Source: Paroedura picta
Lineage: Eukaryota; Chordata; Lepidosauria; Squamata; Gekkonidae
Length of the DNA: 64,000 nt
Direction of reading: 5' to 3'
Assembly (NCBI RefSeq): GCF_049243985.1
Contig: NC_135372.1
Coordinates: 101,893,318-101,957,317, forward strand
The translations under genes were made by a program, and so were the position numbers. Of the stretch, positions 32,186 to 43,533 are shown piece by piece. Below the pieces are notes generated by a model. That model was given only the letters and a program-made list of their open reading frames with translations, was not told the DNA's origin and searched no databases. Every line of letters starts with the position of its first letter. Position 1 is the first letter of the stretch.

Positions 32186-33597
32186 GCAAGGGAAGGCAGT
32201 ATAAAAATGTAATGAATAACTAAATAGACTGGAAGTTGTCAGTTGCTAAAATGCAACCTTTGGATTCTGAAAAAGTCTTGTGCAAGTTTTTAAAAAATGC
32301 AACATTGTACAGTTCCTTTATTGGCATGCTAAGAATAAAACTGAATAGTAAATAATAAATACCAATTGTTACCAAATACTATATATAAATAAGTATACAA
32401 AATAAAACTTAAGAAATTCCTGCATTTAAGATATATAAAATAAGAGTAATATATAATCCAAATCTCAGTCAATTTATCTGAATTTTTCTCCAGTTAATTG
32501 CAGCCAAACATTTTGCAACATGCTCTGTTATTTTGGGGATCTTATCGGCTAATAAATACTGTGCCACATCTACAATTAGATATTTTTGGGATTGCAAAAT
32601 GGGCCCTATTAGGTGTGACCTCTGTTTGAAAAGTAGTGGAAAGTAGTAATTGTACATGTGTAATTGTTTCTGGTTCACCAAGATGGCCGGCCCATATGCT
32701 TTGTTCCAATATCTACCTTTAACTGCAGCTGGTGGAAAAACACTATCCAATAGTTTAATCACAAAAAGTTTATTCAGACACAGGTCATAAGATTTTACAA
32801 GACAGAATTTTAACACCAAGTCAGCAGACTACTAATGAAACATGAAATAGAGTTCAATAAATGAGAAATAGTGGACATTTAGAAAAATAATTCTAAATAT
32901 ACATTATTGGGAATTATTTTACCATACAAGAAATAGCTCTTGGAATCAATAAAGATAGCATCTTCACGTTATTTACTTCAAAATCAATCAGTGTTACACT
33001 TGCAATCAAACTAAAGATTTTGTTTTTAAATATATCACTCATTTTGGTTTTAGCCAAACAATTACTAATTTGATATAATGTTTATAGTATCTCAAAGCAG
33101 ATAACATATTGCAGATATTAACTGAAGAAATGTGTTTCTTTGAGTAGGCAGCATAGACATATTCCTTAAGCAATGGTGTCAAAAAGCATGGCTTGAATTA
33201 TGTGATATGGGTTATTTACAATACTACTACCACTGAACATTTTAATATTACTAATTAAACCCTCTGTGGACAGAGAACTTTTTGTTCTTGGAGACACTCT
33301 GACAGCTCCAAGCCAAAGTCTGTATACTTAAAATATGAAAAAAGAGTAATTAATGACACAATTCATTAACTTGTATTTTCAGCCTGAGTTCACAGGTATC
33401 AGAACATAAGCGATAAAAGGATATGAGAATAAGAAAATGTATCTTTATCTTCTTCAAATAAGGGTTCACAGCTGACTCCTTTCTGCCCAGGTTTAACTGC
33501 CATTAAATGGGCTCTGATTCACAAAGCTCATGAGTTGTAGAGAACATACACAATTCTCCTTCCAGGCAGTGTTGCCTGGAGCCAACTCCAGATTATG
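32186..33597. other. AT-rich, no gene seen
   Basis: Lies between the LINE fragment and the AVPR1B 3' end. No coding or repeat structure that I can name. Confidence 0.3.
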
Positions 33598-33603
33598 TTT
33601 ATT
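33598..33603 (-). promoter_or_regulatory. AVPR1B: Candidate AVPR1B polyadenylation signal
   Basis: AATAAA on the minus strand, about 640 bases after the AVPR1B stop. A position-only inference. Confidence 0.3.
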
Positions 33604-34239
33604 TGGATTTGGTATTTCTCTATCCAGTTCTTGCAGTTTCAGCACCTCATGCTCAAAAGATCCATCATGCACTGCTCAAGTGTACAGCTTCAGTGGGCTC
33701 TCTCAATGTGATGAAACAATAGTCCCTTCTAGACTAGAGATCAATGTAGAGCCATGGCTAGTCCAGTGAGAAAGACTAGGCAAGCATGAGCTGTCAAAAC
33801 ACCAGGGATGCTTGCTTTAGGAATGTAAATGGAATGGGAGATGTTGCCCATGATATGGGCACACAGAGATAATTTAGCATTTTACCAGTGGGGTTAGAGA
33901 ACTTCTGCATTCCAGGAGATCCAATCATGCCCATAATCAGTGAGGCTCCCAAATATTTATATCTGACTGGGTCATCACGCCCCTAATGAATGATTTCCAA
34001 ATGAACTAGTGGGTGAGATCTAACAACTCTTATACCTTTAAATGTTACTCTGAAAGGACAATTTCATCACAGTGCTGCCATGACAGCACTGTTGTCAAAA
34101 TGTCACTTTTTGACAACATGACGCTTCAGATAAGGCTTCCTGTGATAAGGCTTCCATTTTCCTTTGCCCACCATGACTGTCCAGATGACAAGCATGCAAC
34201 AGTCACCAGCCAGTGGCCACCACCCATTAGCCATCACTT

Positions 34240-34559
34240 CTACAGTACTGATTCAGTCACAATGTTGTCATAAGGCTGGCAGAGATCTTTCAGGCTCCCC
34301 AGCTGCACCTGGATCCCAATGTCTGAAGGAGCAGCAAGGGTGCTCTGGGGAGGGTGAATCAAGATAGTGGTTTTCCGGCTGCAGAGGCTCCCATTGGAGA
34401 GCTGCCTCTTGAGATTGGACTGGAGGCTCCCACAGCAGGAAAAATAGCGTCGGATGTCATGAAGGAGATGTCCACTGAAGAACATGTAAATCCAAGGATT
34501 GCAGCAGCTGCTGAGGCTACCCAGCAACATGGTAATGGTAAAACTCACATTGCTGGACT
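34240..34559 (-). CDS. AVPR1B: AVPR1B exon 2 (TM7 and C-terminal tail)
   Basis: The minus-strand acceptor tctgtttctcag completes a Glu codon with the last base of exon 1. The exon encodes residues 314-419: VSFTITMLLGSLSSCCNPWI is transmembrane helix 7 with NPxxY (N334-Y338), followed by helix 8 and a Cys pair (C355-C356) suited to palmitoylation. Then comes LKRQLSNGSLCSRKTT, close to the human V1b tail (MRRRLSDGSLSSRHTT). TAG at 34242-34240 ends the frame. The intron before TM7 is at the same place as in mammalian vasopressin receptors. The tail is slightly shorter than human (419 versus 424 residues overall). Confidence 0.95.
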
Positions 34560-35334
34560 CTGAGAAACAGAGGCAAAGAGAGGCAGTTAAATTTCTTAGA
34601 TGCACATCAACAGAAATGTATCAGGTTTGGAGGTGTCACATACATTTATACTGTTGTATAGGCGTATATGCCCTGGTGAGCCTGACCTGGAACATGGATG
34701 GGAGATGTGATACTGATCACACATATAACTTGCATTATTTTTCACATAAAAATATTTGCCATTTAGGCAAACAAGTGTAAACTATGAATTCTACAAACTG
34801 TAAATTAGCCATTCTAAATCCTTATATTAATGGGGCCTATGATTGGAATTTTACTTTTTCATACTTGTCAGCTCTACTGCTAACTAAGAAGTCATTGCCT
34901 TTCAGTTTTGCCATGGTTCTTCTGGCCCTTTTCTTCCCCATCGTTTCATCCACCACCCTTTCCAGTTTACTGTGCAACATTGCAGAATATTGCAGGTAGG
35001 AGTTGGAATAGGTGACTGGGGGCAAACACACTTGCCTTCTGTCTGGATTCAGCTGCAATTTGAAATGTTTATGTTCCATGTTGTAACCTAGCAACCTCAT
35101 GCCTAATTTGGTACTAGAATTATTCCAATAAAACTAGTTTATTTGCAATGTCTATTTTATTTGAACCAAGTTTATTTAAGTTTATTTGAATCATTTTGTA
35201 TCCATAAAGTATTCTGATTCCCTTCCATTGAATAAGTAGCTTTACTTTGCTGAAGTAATGGTTGCTCCTTCAGGGGAAGGGTCTTTGTTGGATGGAAGGA
35301 AGTTGGGGGATCTCACTCACTTTTCTCCAAAAGT

Positions 35335-35600
35335 GCATAAGAATATAACAAAAGCCAAGCTGGATCAGGTCAGTGACCCCTCTGGTCTAACACTTTATGC
35401 CATAGAGTGCCCCAAAACCATGTCTTCCAGTTGTTGCCCCTCAAGCGCCAAGAATACAAAGTATCATGGCCCCAGACAGAGTGTTCCATCCCCTCTTGAA
35501 ACTGCCTACATTTGTAGCCACCACCACTTCCCTCAGCAGAGAATTCCTCATGTTAATTACTCTTTGGTTGAAGAAATACTAAACCTCCTGCTCTTTCATT
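35335..35600 (-). repeat. Unclassified LINE-like repeat
   Basis: 'aagccaagctggatcaggtc' and 'agtgacccctctggtctaac', then 'gagaattcctcatgttaatt': a common reptilian repeat, probably a LINE 3' region read in reverse. Clade unresolved. Confidence 0.4.
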
Positions 35601-35784
35601 TAATTGAGTGCCCAGGAGTTTTTGTACTATGAGAAAAGGAAAAAATATTTTACTCTGCCTTCTCTATGTCTTGGGTCACCCTTGTCCACCAACCACGTGC
35701 CCACTAGATCTCTCCTCATCATGGCTAATAAAAACAGCATATATATGAATAAGCTCTCCCCCCCTCCAGGAGATAATCAACTTC

Positions 35785-36000
35785 TCCCTTGAAACAGGAG
35801 AATTCACTTCCAATGCACTTTGCAACTGGATTTTACTGTGGCCCATTCTGCACATGTTGGATAATGTGCTTTCAATGCACTTTAGAAGTAGATTTTCCTG
35901 TTTCACATTTGTGAAATGGCAGAATACACTTGCAAATGGTCATGGAAGTGGATTAAAACTGCAGTATTTAGCATATGTGAAAATTACTTAAGTACTGCAG
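35785..36000. mobile_element. MITE-like repeat
   Basis: Internally repetitive: 'ttccaatgcactttgcaact' and 'ttcaatgcactttagaagt', with 'cccattctgcacatgttgga' between them and 'tttagcatatgtgaaaatt' at the end. Similar 'tatgttggataa' blocks occur at 50383. Non-coding, probably hAT-like. Confidence 0.4.
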
Positions 36001-37092
36001 TCCCCAAGAGAAGGAATGCATCCACTGATATTGCAGGAAGCTGGGATTGGCTTTGAATCTTGCTCCATGTTCATATTTTTAAGCATTGAATATGCAAATA
36101 TGCAAAAATTGCCTCCAATATATTTCTACCTGGACTTGAGTTTTCATGGTCTAATCCAGTCCAGCCACTGGTTCCCACTGCCTATCACACCTCTGCTATT
36201 GTCTGGGCATTACAAGGGAGTTACAAGTCGAATCCTTCTCATTAGGGACAATGACCTTTTCAGTGCACTGAGACCTTTTTAAAATGCTCTAAAAACCAGT
36301 TGCTATTTTCAGGTCATTAATCTATATAAACATCTCGATAACAAATCTAAGAATAACTTGATTCAGGGTGCTGTAAAGAATGAATAAGTTGGGGGATTCG
36401 TAATCTGTCCTATAACAATATGATATTACTTCCTAATCTTACTATCAACACAATAGATGTTATTTTAGCAACACTTTTCCTGCAGCTGTGATGAGATGTA
36501 TGGTTTTACTTTAAAGTCATAATTTAGGCACGTTTGGACCTTGCGACCACATTACAATCATGTGCAGCTATTTCTAAGGCAATTAGCTGTTGCCCAAAAG
36601 CCACTTCCCCAAGAACCCCTTGTAGTTTCCATTCTGCCTAAATGCAAGCTAGATGGAGATACAGTGCCAGAGCAATGCAATCACTTCTGTAATAAAATGC
36701 ATATCATGGGTGTGTGTTTGGGAGAAAGAACAGCTTGGGAACTGCTTTGTGCTATGACAGTACAAGAGGCACAGATATTTATTGAAAGAACTTTTTTTTT
36801 TCTTGGCCAATGTGAATTAGAATATGATAGATTTCTTTCTGCTAGATTGTGTGTGCAAGGGAGGAACTGCTTTGTGATTGTACATGACAGACAGAGGATC
36901 TCTGAAACATGTGTCTATTCATTTCTGTTCTCTACAGTCTCTTGATCATGTGAATGCAGAGGCTGGTGCTCTTTTCTGGAATGGATGTAAGAGGAAAAAC
37001 TACACTAGTCCACTTGGAGCTGCCCTGGTCACAAACAGAAGCAGGATGCCCTTCTCCAGCAGGCATGCTGCCTTCTTTACTCAGCCACTCAC

Positions 37093-38032
37093 CATCATTC
37101 GGTGCATTGTTGTCCCACACTGACCACATCTGTACACCGAAGAAGGGTGCCCAGCAGGCAACGTAAGCCAGGACTATGACAAAGGTCATCTTCACCGTTC
37201 GGATCTTGGCACGTGAGATGGTGTGCACGCTACTCACCCGGGAGCCAGGATGACACCCTGCCCCCTTTGGAGCTGGAGTGCCATGGGAAATGGCAGAAGC
37301 ACAGGGATGGTAACTCCGAGTCTTTCCTCGAAGATTCTTGCAGATCTTGTCGCAGATCAGGCTGTAGCAAATGGTTAGAATGGCCACAGGAAGCACAAAG
37401 ACACATAAGGTGATCCACGTGATGTAGGCCTTGGCTCCCCAAGAGTATTTGAAATCGGCCCAACAATCTAGCACACCGGAGCCTTGGCGGACCTCCTGCA
37501 TTGAAAAGATGAAGATCTGTGGCAAGCTGAGCAGGCAGCTGAGTAACCAAGTCATCCCAATCATCAGGTAAGCCTGGCAGCTGGACTGCTGCAGGGTACG
37601 CAACGGGTGGCACACGGCCATGTATCGGTCTATGGTCATGGCAATGAGCATGTAGGTGGAAGCAAACATGCTCAGCACCTGCAAGTATTTGACAGCCCTG
37701 CAAAGAGGATCTGGCCCCTGGAAACGGTAAGTCACTTCCCAAATCATTTGGGGAAGTACCTGGAAGAGTGCTACACCCAGGTCGGTCAGACCAAGGTGCA
37801 GGATGAAAAGATGCATGCGGGTCATCTTCTTCCTCAGCCGGTACATGGCTAGCAGCACTCCCAGGTTTCCCACCATGGTCACTGCCAAGATAGCAGCCAA
37901 GACCCCAATCTCAGCCTTTGCAAGGTCTTCATCCCGCGTGTGGAGGGCAGTCTGGTTGGGATCTCCTTCCTCGATGTTTGCTAACAGAGAGCCAACCACT
38001 AAGTAGTTATGGTAGGTGCTGTTCCTCTCCAT
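37093..38032 (-). CDS. AVPR1B: Vasotocin/vasopressin V1b receptor, exon 1 (TM1-TM6)
   Basis: Class A GPCR for vasotocin/vasopressin. In mammals it acts on pituitary corticotrophs through Gq and phospholipase C to release ACTH. The exon encodes residues 1-313. N-glycosylation sequons are N4 and N26; TM1 is about 42-64; D84 lies in TM2 ([14 protein letters not shown]); C111 and C190 are the extracellular disulfide pair; DRY is 135-137; TM6 contains [15 protein letters not shown]. Near-identity to human V1b in [20 protein letters not shown] and [19 protein letters not shown] separates it from V1a, V2 and the oxytocin receptor. The start is the first in-frame ATG (38032-38030); further upstream the frame continues without an ATG. 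The donor is GATG|GTGAGT. The gene looks intact. Confidence 0.97.
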
Positions 38033-38696
38033 GGAGTGGGAGTTTGCCGTTTTCCTCAAAGCAGGTATGGCAACAGAAGGCAGGGACTCTATAGCTGGGA
38101 AGGGAAGCACCTTTCCTTCCTCAAGATCATTTCAAATTAATTTGTCAGAGTAATAGTACTAATTATCAATGGATCTTCACACCCTCAATAGTTTTTCCAT
38201 AATTCAGCATTAAATTCTTCATCCACTTTACATTTGGCCCCATTATTTGACTCTGTACATCAGAATCAGACAACAGTAGTAATTTTAAATCTCCTTTTCA
38301 ATTTGCCAGGCAAGGTGCAGCTCTTCATTAATCCATATACCCTAAATGCATCTCCTCTCTTTTGCATCCATTCTGCCTTCTTCCTAAGGGGATAAAACCA
38401 CCTACCTCGAGGAGCAGCTCTCTTTTCCCTCCACACCTTGCCCGACTGCTGGCTCCTTATCCTCTCCCGATGAGCTCAAAATCCATCCATTCTGAAAGCA
38501 TCTTGTAAAAGTATCATATAAACTTCTCCCACAGCTGCAGTGGCTAGGCACAGATTTGATCTTTTAAAAAGTAAATGGAAACAAAAACCAATCCAAAATC
38601 CATTCAGCTGGTTCTCTTTTCAGGACGGTTGTAGTAGCTAAAGCAGAATGCAGATGATTCCCCAGGCTGTGTGAACAGTGTCTGCCTGGGTCCTGG

Positions 38697-38703
38697 TTTT
38701 ATA
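38697..38703 (-). promoter_or_regulatory. AVPR1B: Candidate AVPR1B TATA box
   Basis: The minus strand reads CTATAAAACC, about 665 bp upstream of the start codon. If used, transcription would begin near 38670 and the 5' leader would be about 640 nt if unspliced. Position-based inference only. Confidence 0.35.
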
Positions 38704-39672
38704 GACTGGGAGCTCTTCTCTCTGGTTGGCTCCTGCTGCCTTGAAACTCCCCTGTCTCCCCTGCTGAAGAGCTGGAATCTAAGAGGCTCCTGTTTATACA
38801 GAAATACAGACACAGGTGGGTGTACCCCCCCTTTTTTAAAGCACAATGCTATTTGAATAAAACTAAAGGTAGACATTGTGTCTATTTCCTCATCTTTATG
38901 ACCTGATAGCTAGACAGGTTTGGAAAGCTTTGCTGTAAATGTGAGGATGTTGTTGCAAGAGAATGAAACCATCAATCATCCTTTTTCTCTTAAATTTTCT
39001 GCCTTTAATGATCTCGTGCTCAGAAACATTTTCTTTTTCAGTTCTGTATTCAAACTGAGTTCCGATTATGAATAGAATAGAAAGTTCTAAAACATTTTAT
39101 TAAGGACATCAATCACCAAAATGAGAACCCACCTGTTTGTTCTACCGAGACCTTGTCATTCTTAGAGGCTAACTAATACTAATCTGTGTGCAATATTTCG
39201 GTGGTGCATATATGTACATATAGGATCCATCCATCTGTTCATATCTTTCTCTCTGTCTGTTGGTGCCATGCATAACACTTCAGTTTCCACAGAATATGAA
39301 GGTAGGAGTCTCAGAAGTGGTTATCCCCTGATGCTATTTGCAAAGGGTACCTGTGGCAGGCATAAGTGATACGAAAATAAAGCCAGGACACTCGAAATTG
39401 GCCACCTGCTTTAGTATGGCCATAGGTGTTTGCAGGCTTTTAATGGTGGTACTCTCTGGTACTGAGTGCCAGCATCTTTTCAGGGGGCTCTCTCAATTCC
39501 AAATAGGGGAATTAGTGGAAATTGGTGCAACCTTATTTATGAGTACTTGTGCTTTTTGGCTTAAAAAAAAAAACTCCAGGAATTGCATTGCCCATTAACA
39601 TTGCAAGTGACTGTCCTGCAAGCACAAGCCAGATTAACAATAAAGGTGAACTGTGCCCAAGTCCAGGCAGTT
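38704..39672. other. AVPR1B upstream region
   Basis: Nothing recognisable beyond an oligo-T at 38831 and an oligo-A at 39563. Confidence 0.3.
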
Positions 39673-39800
39673 GTTGTTGTTATATTTATAGACCCCCCCT
39701 CTCCATGAGCAGGCTCTGGGCAGTTTACAAAATAGTTAAAACATTCAGAATCAGTTTCCAGGGATTGGAGCCATTTGTTGTGAATGCTTGATGAATATTG
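39673..39800. repeat. Unclassified repeat fragment
   Basis: (GTT)n then 'atatttatagacccccc' and 'gggcagtttacaaaatagtt', the same end type as at 15011-15090. Confidence 0.35.
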
Positions 39801-39888
39801 TTTTGCAAAATCAGGCAGGCTGCATGAAAACAATGCAGAATTCAAAAAGGGCAGAAGCATGTTATTTATGGGGGGGGGGTGTCCAACA

Positions 39889-39960
39889 GCTAGGGCTGCC
39901 AACCTCCAAGTGGTGACTGGAGATCTCCTGGAATTACAATAATCTCTATGGGCAACCCTA
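39889..39960 (+). repeat. GGGTTGCCA-family fragment
   Basis: 'agggctgccaacctccaagt' followed by 'ggagatctcctggaattac': a clear match to the family's 5' part. Confidence 0.6.
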
Positions 39961-42463
39961 ATTTCTGATCCTGGGCTGGTTCTGCAATCCCCCCCCCCCA
40001 TTGTCAATCCTGCTGAATTCAGATCAATCTGAACTTGGATCTTCTGACTTTGTCTTTCCCAAACTGAAAGAGACATTGCATTCTACACTTGATTGTGTGC
40101 CTTCTCTCTCCTTCCTACTTGATTGAGGAAGCTAAGAGGGGGGAGGAGAGTGGTGGTCGCGAAGCTCCAGCTGACATTGAGGGAACACAAGGCTGGAGAG
40201 GGGTTTATTTCCTGCTGTTTGTCTCCTCTACAGCCAAGATTACAACATGAAAGAGGAAGGTTCACAACAGAATATCAACCGTAAAAACAAGGAAATATTC
40301 AATTCTAATACAATTTCTTTTATATACATGAAGAATAAACCATAATGGTTTCTAGATAATTTCTATTTTCAATTACTTCTTCAGTGGTTGAGTCCTCTGA
40401 TATAAGTTTGTTGTAACAATAGTGGAAAAATCTTACATCCTTTCCTTATATTTGTGTTTTTATATCAATAGGCCATTGGCTCAAAGGTACTGGGGAATGG
40501 TCCTTGTTTTTAAGGGGGTGATAGTTTTGGTCTTGCTCAGATTGAATTCAAATATGGCACTCTGCAACCAATTGGTAACTGTTCCTTTGGGGGAAACAAA
40601 CAAACAAAAATCCTCCTGGATATTGCTACTTTCTGTTCTGCTGGATTGGTTTTCTGCAGATGCCAAAGTTGCTGTGACTCAGGTTATTTGTAATATTCAC
40701 AATGGCTTGCTAGTGCATGTCTGTTCTTTTCCTAGTGATGCTGGCAGTTGATTCAACAGGCAAATGCACAAACAGATCACATAGGCAGGCATGGGGACCC
40801 TATGAATTATCCTGTACAAATGCTTGAAATCAGGCCGGGGGAGAGATGCCATGTGAAGAATAATATACTTCTTTAGTGTTTATTAGACTCCCTGATTTCC
40901 TGACAACCTAATCAAAATTGTAATAAAATATAAACAGAAATGAAATCAGGTTGAAGGTAGATGTGGAAAAGAAACGGGCTTGAAAAACAAATCTTTGGAA
41001 GTAATTCCCTCTTTGCTGTGTACAGAATACATTATTTTGAACATAATGCTAATATTTTATATTCTGATAGGGAAGATGGAAAGGATTTTCCTCACTGTTA
41101 ATAACCTTGTTGCCACTGTCATGGCAGTCTCTCTGTAACTATCACTGCTCTGCCAGTCTATTCTGCAACAGAATGAGGATAATTTAATAATACATACAAG
41201 GGATTGGCAGACATTTAACCTCATTAGATGTTCAGGTAAGGCACTCCTTTGGCATCTTTCCCCATTTCTAAAAGATACAAGAGGACAATTGCCCCATTGC
41301 ACAGCAGAAAGAGTGCCCCCCCCCCATTTCTGTGCACCAATAAAGCAAATCTTCAGTGAACAATTCTTGGAATTAAGAATCCAAAGTGAAAGGATCATTA
41401 GAGAAAAAGTCATTTATTGCTACTTTGTCGTAATTATTTTTATCACATTCCCAATTGTTTCCCAAGCAGCCTGCCATCTACGAGAGGATAATGCTTTCTT
41501 TGGAGTTTTATTTTACTACTGTCAAACATCATTGTGAAGTTTCCCCCCTTAAGTCTTCAGCACATTTTCATTTCATTTAAAGCACAATCCAATAAAACGC
41601 AGTTGAGTCCCATTGATTTCCAGAGGGCAGCTTCAAGGATATTCTTAGCTCCGCTAATGAAGTCAGACGGGTTTAAATTTGCTTTATTTTGGCTGTATCA
41701 TGCCCATGCTCACTCCATTATGTTCCACCTCACAGAATACAGTCTAGAGAAGAATCTGAGACCAAATATCATTGTCGGCTCAAAAAGGGCTCTCTCTTAG
41801 ATTCGTGTCCTTGTGTCCTTTCTTTTTTTTCTCATCAGCCAATAAGCTAGCTGGGGTCATCGTATATATGGAAATATCCCCCAGCACAGCATAACACCAT
41901 ACAAGAGTGGGCTGTTTTCATGCCCATTGCAACCCCAGAAAGAACAGGACAATTGAAAGGTATTGTGCTTTTGATGTGGAAGGCAACAAGCAATGGAGGG
42001 AGACACTGAAGAGTATTGCTCAGATTTGCAGGTGGCAGCAGCCAGCAGACACTTTGGAGATAATCAGTAGTCACGGAGCAAGTAAAGTTGTGTAGCAGCT
42101 GCTGACAAGACTTAAGTTGAATTTTAAGGTCTTGCCTGGCTGGAACCAGGTCCATCTCAAGTTGTTTGGTTGGCTGCCCCAAGTGGATGGTCTCCCATGA
42201 AGTCTGGTGAGGCGCAGAACAGCAGTGGCAAGAATGTGGGGGGGGGGGGAGAGCCTCCTCTCATTGCTGTTAACCCACCTAGGTGGAGACCAAAAGCAAT
42301 CACTCTGGAGGTCACCCTGGACCTTAGCAGCACCACAGATAGTAGGATGGGATCTTTTCATAGTAATGACTGCTGCTTGGGTCCAAATATTGTCTCTAGG
42401 GCCAGTCTTGAACCCTGCATGGACAACAAGTATAGGAGGAAGCCCCTCCCTCCAGAATGTGCT
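39961..42463. other. Intergenic, no gene seen
   Basis: 40001-40030 repeats the 'tgtcaatcctgctgaattca' block also seen at 27243. Poly-C runs occur at 39990 and 41319. 41550-41640 may be an old repeat. No exon found. Confidence 0.3.
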
Positions 42464-42665
42464 TAGGGTTGCCAGCCTCCAGCTGGGACCTGAGAACTCC
42501 CCAGAATTACAGCTCATCCACAGGCAACAGAGATCAGTTCCTCTGGGGAGGAGGGGGGGGAAGAATGGCCAGTTAGAAGGTGGCCTGTATGGTATTATAT
42601 CCCATTAAAGCCCCTCCCCAGATCCTGCCCTCTGCAGGGTCCACCCCCAAAGTTCCCAAGTTCCC
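42464..42665 (+). repeat. GGGTTGCCA-family repeat, near full length
   Basis: 'gggttgccagcctccagctg', 'cagaattacagctcatccac', 'agatcagttcctctgggg', then 'ggtattatatcccattaaag' and a C-rich 3' part. The most complete copy and the best one to define the family. Confidence 0.7.
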
Positions 42666-43533
42666 CCATCTTGTAGCTGTAAATCTTAAATGTGCTGCAG
42701 CTGTCAGGACAAAAGCTTTTGTATTTGAATAAACTTTGTTGCCTCCCTGCTCTCAGCTGTCCCAACTTCCTCCTCTATCCCTTCTCCTCAGCTGTACTGA
42801 TGTTTCTAAGAATTGCTGCCCTGCCCCTGACATTCAATAAGGGTTGGAGCTTCCTGAGGATATCCAACTGCCTCATTTATTATAGCTATAAGCTCCTGTG
42901 TTTGAGGACTGCTGCTTTTTTAGGGCAGCAATGTCATGCCCTCAAAGACTGAAATGTTCTTCCTTTTTTTTGTATTGTGGTTTATTGTCAGATTTATGTC
43001 CATTTATTTTTTAGTGTAGGAATTGATATGTCTGTCTGATGCAGAGAGTGGAAGGGCATTGTGGATGTCTGCTGGACATTAATGAACCTGGGATGTTATG
43101 GGTCCCACTGTTAGGTCTGGTGATTGTGTTGGCAGAGTAAATATGGGAAAAGAATTGGCATCTTTTCTGAAATTTGTGGGAATTAAAGATAAAAATATAA
43201 AAATTAATTGAATAAATAAAATTAATAGCTTAAGTTAGAAATCACAAAACTGAGTTAATAGGGTTTTTTTAAGGAAGCATAAAACCCTCCATGTTTGTGC
43301 ACATTTCTTGCACAGAGGGTAAGCTGGCTTTTCATAAAATGGGAAAAATTGATTGCTGTCAAAATATATGGATGTTTATGAACAAAATGTCTCTGTTTTT
43401 GTTGCAAAAAACTCATAATTCAAATAGGACCGTATTCAAGTGTGAAAGCTCTAAGACTACAAAATTTATCAGCCACTGCACCAGCTAGTAGCTACACTGA
43501 AACTTAGAATCAGATACAAATCATTGCATTTTG

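Larger units (their letters stand above)
34560..37092 (-). other. AVPR1B: AVPR1B intron
   Basis: 2533-bp intron with consensus GT-AG ends. It contains a LINE-like stretch at 35335-35600 and a MITE at 35785-36000. A 134-codon plus-strand frame at 36541-36945 has no recognisable domain and is treated as chance. Confidence 0.9.

Noticed and set aside
33530-33725. A frame reading DYVYLDL, considered as the missing RHEX last exon
   Set aside because: The available acceptors do not give the needed phase 1 in that frame, and only the DYV residues resemble human RHEX.
36541-36945. 134-codon plus-strand frame in the AVPR1B intron
   Set aside because: No recognisable domain, ordinary AT-rich composition and no splice or promoter context.
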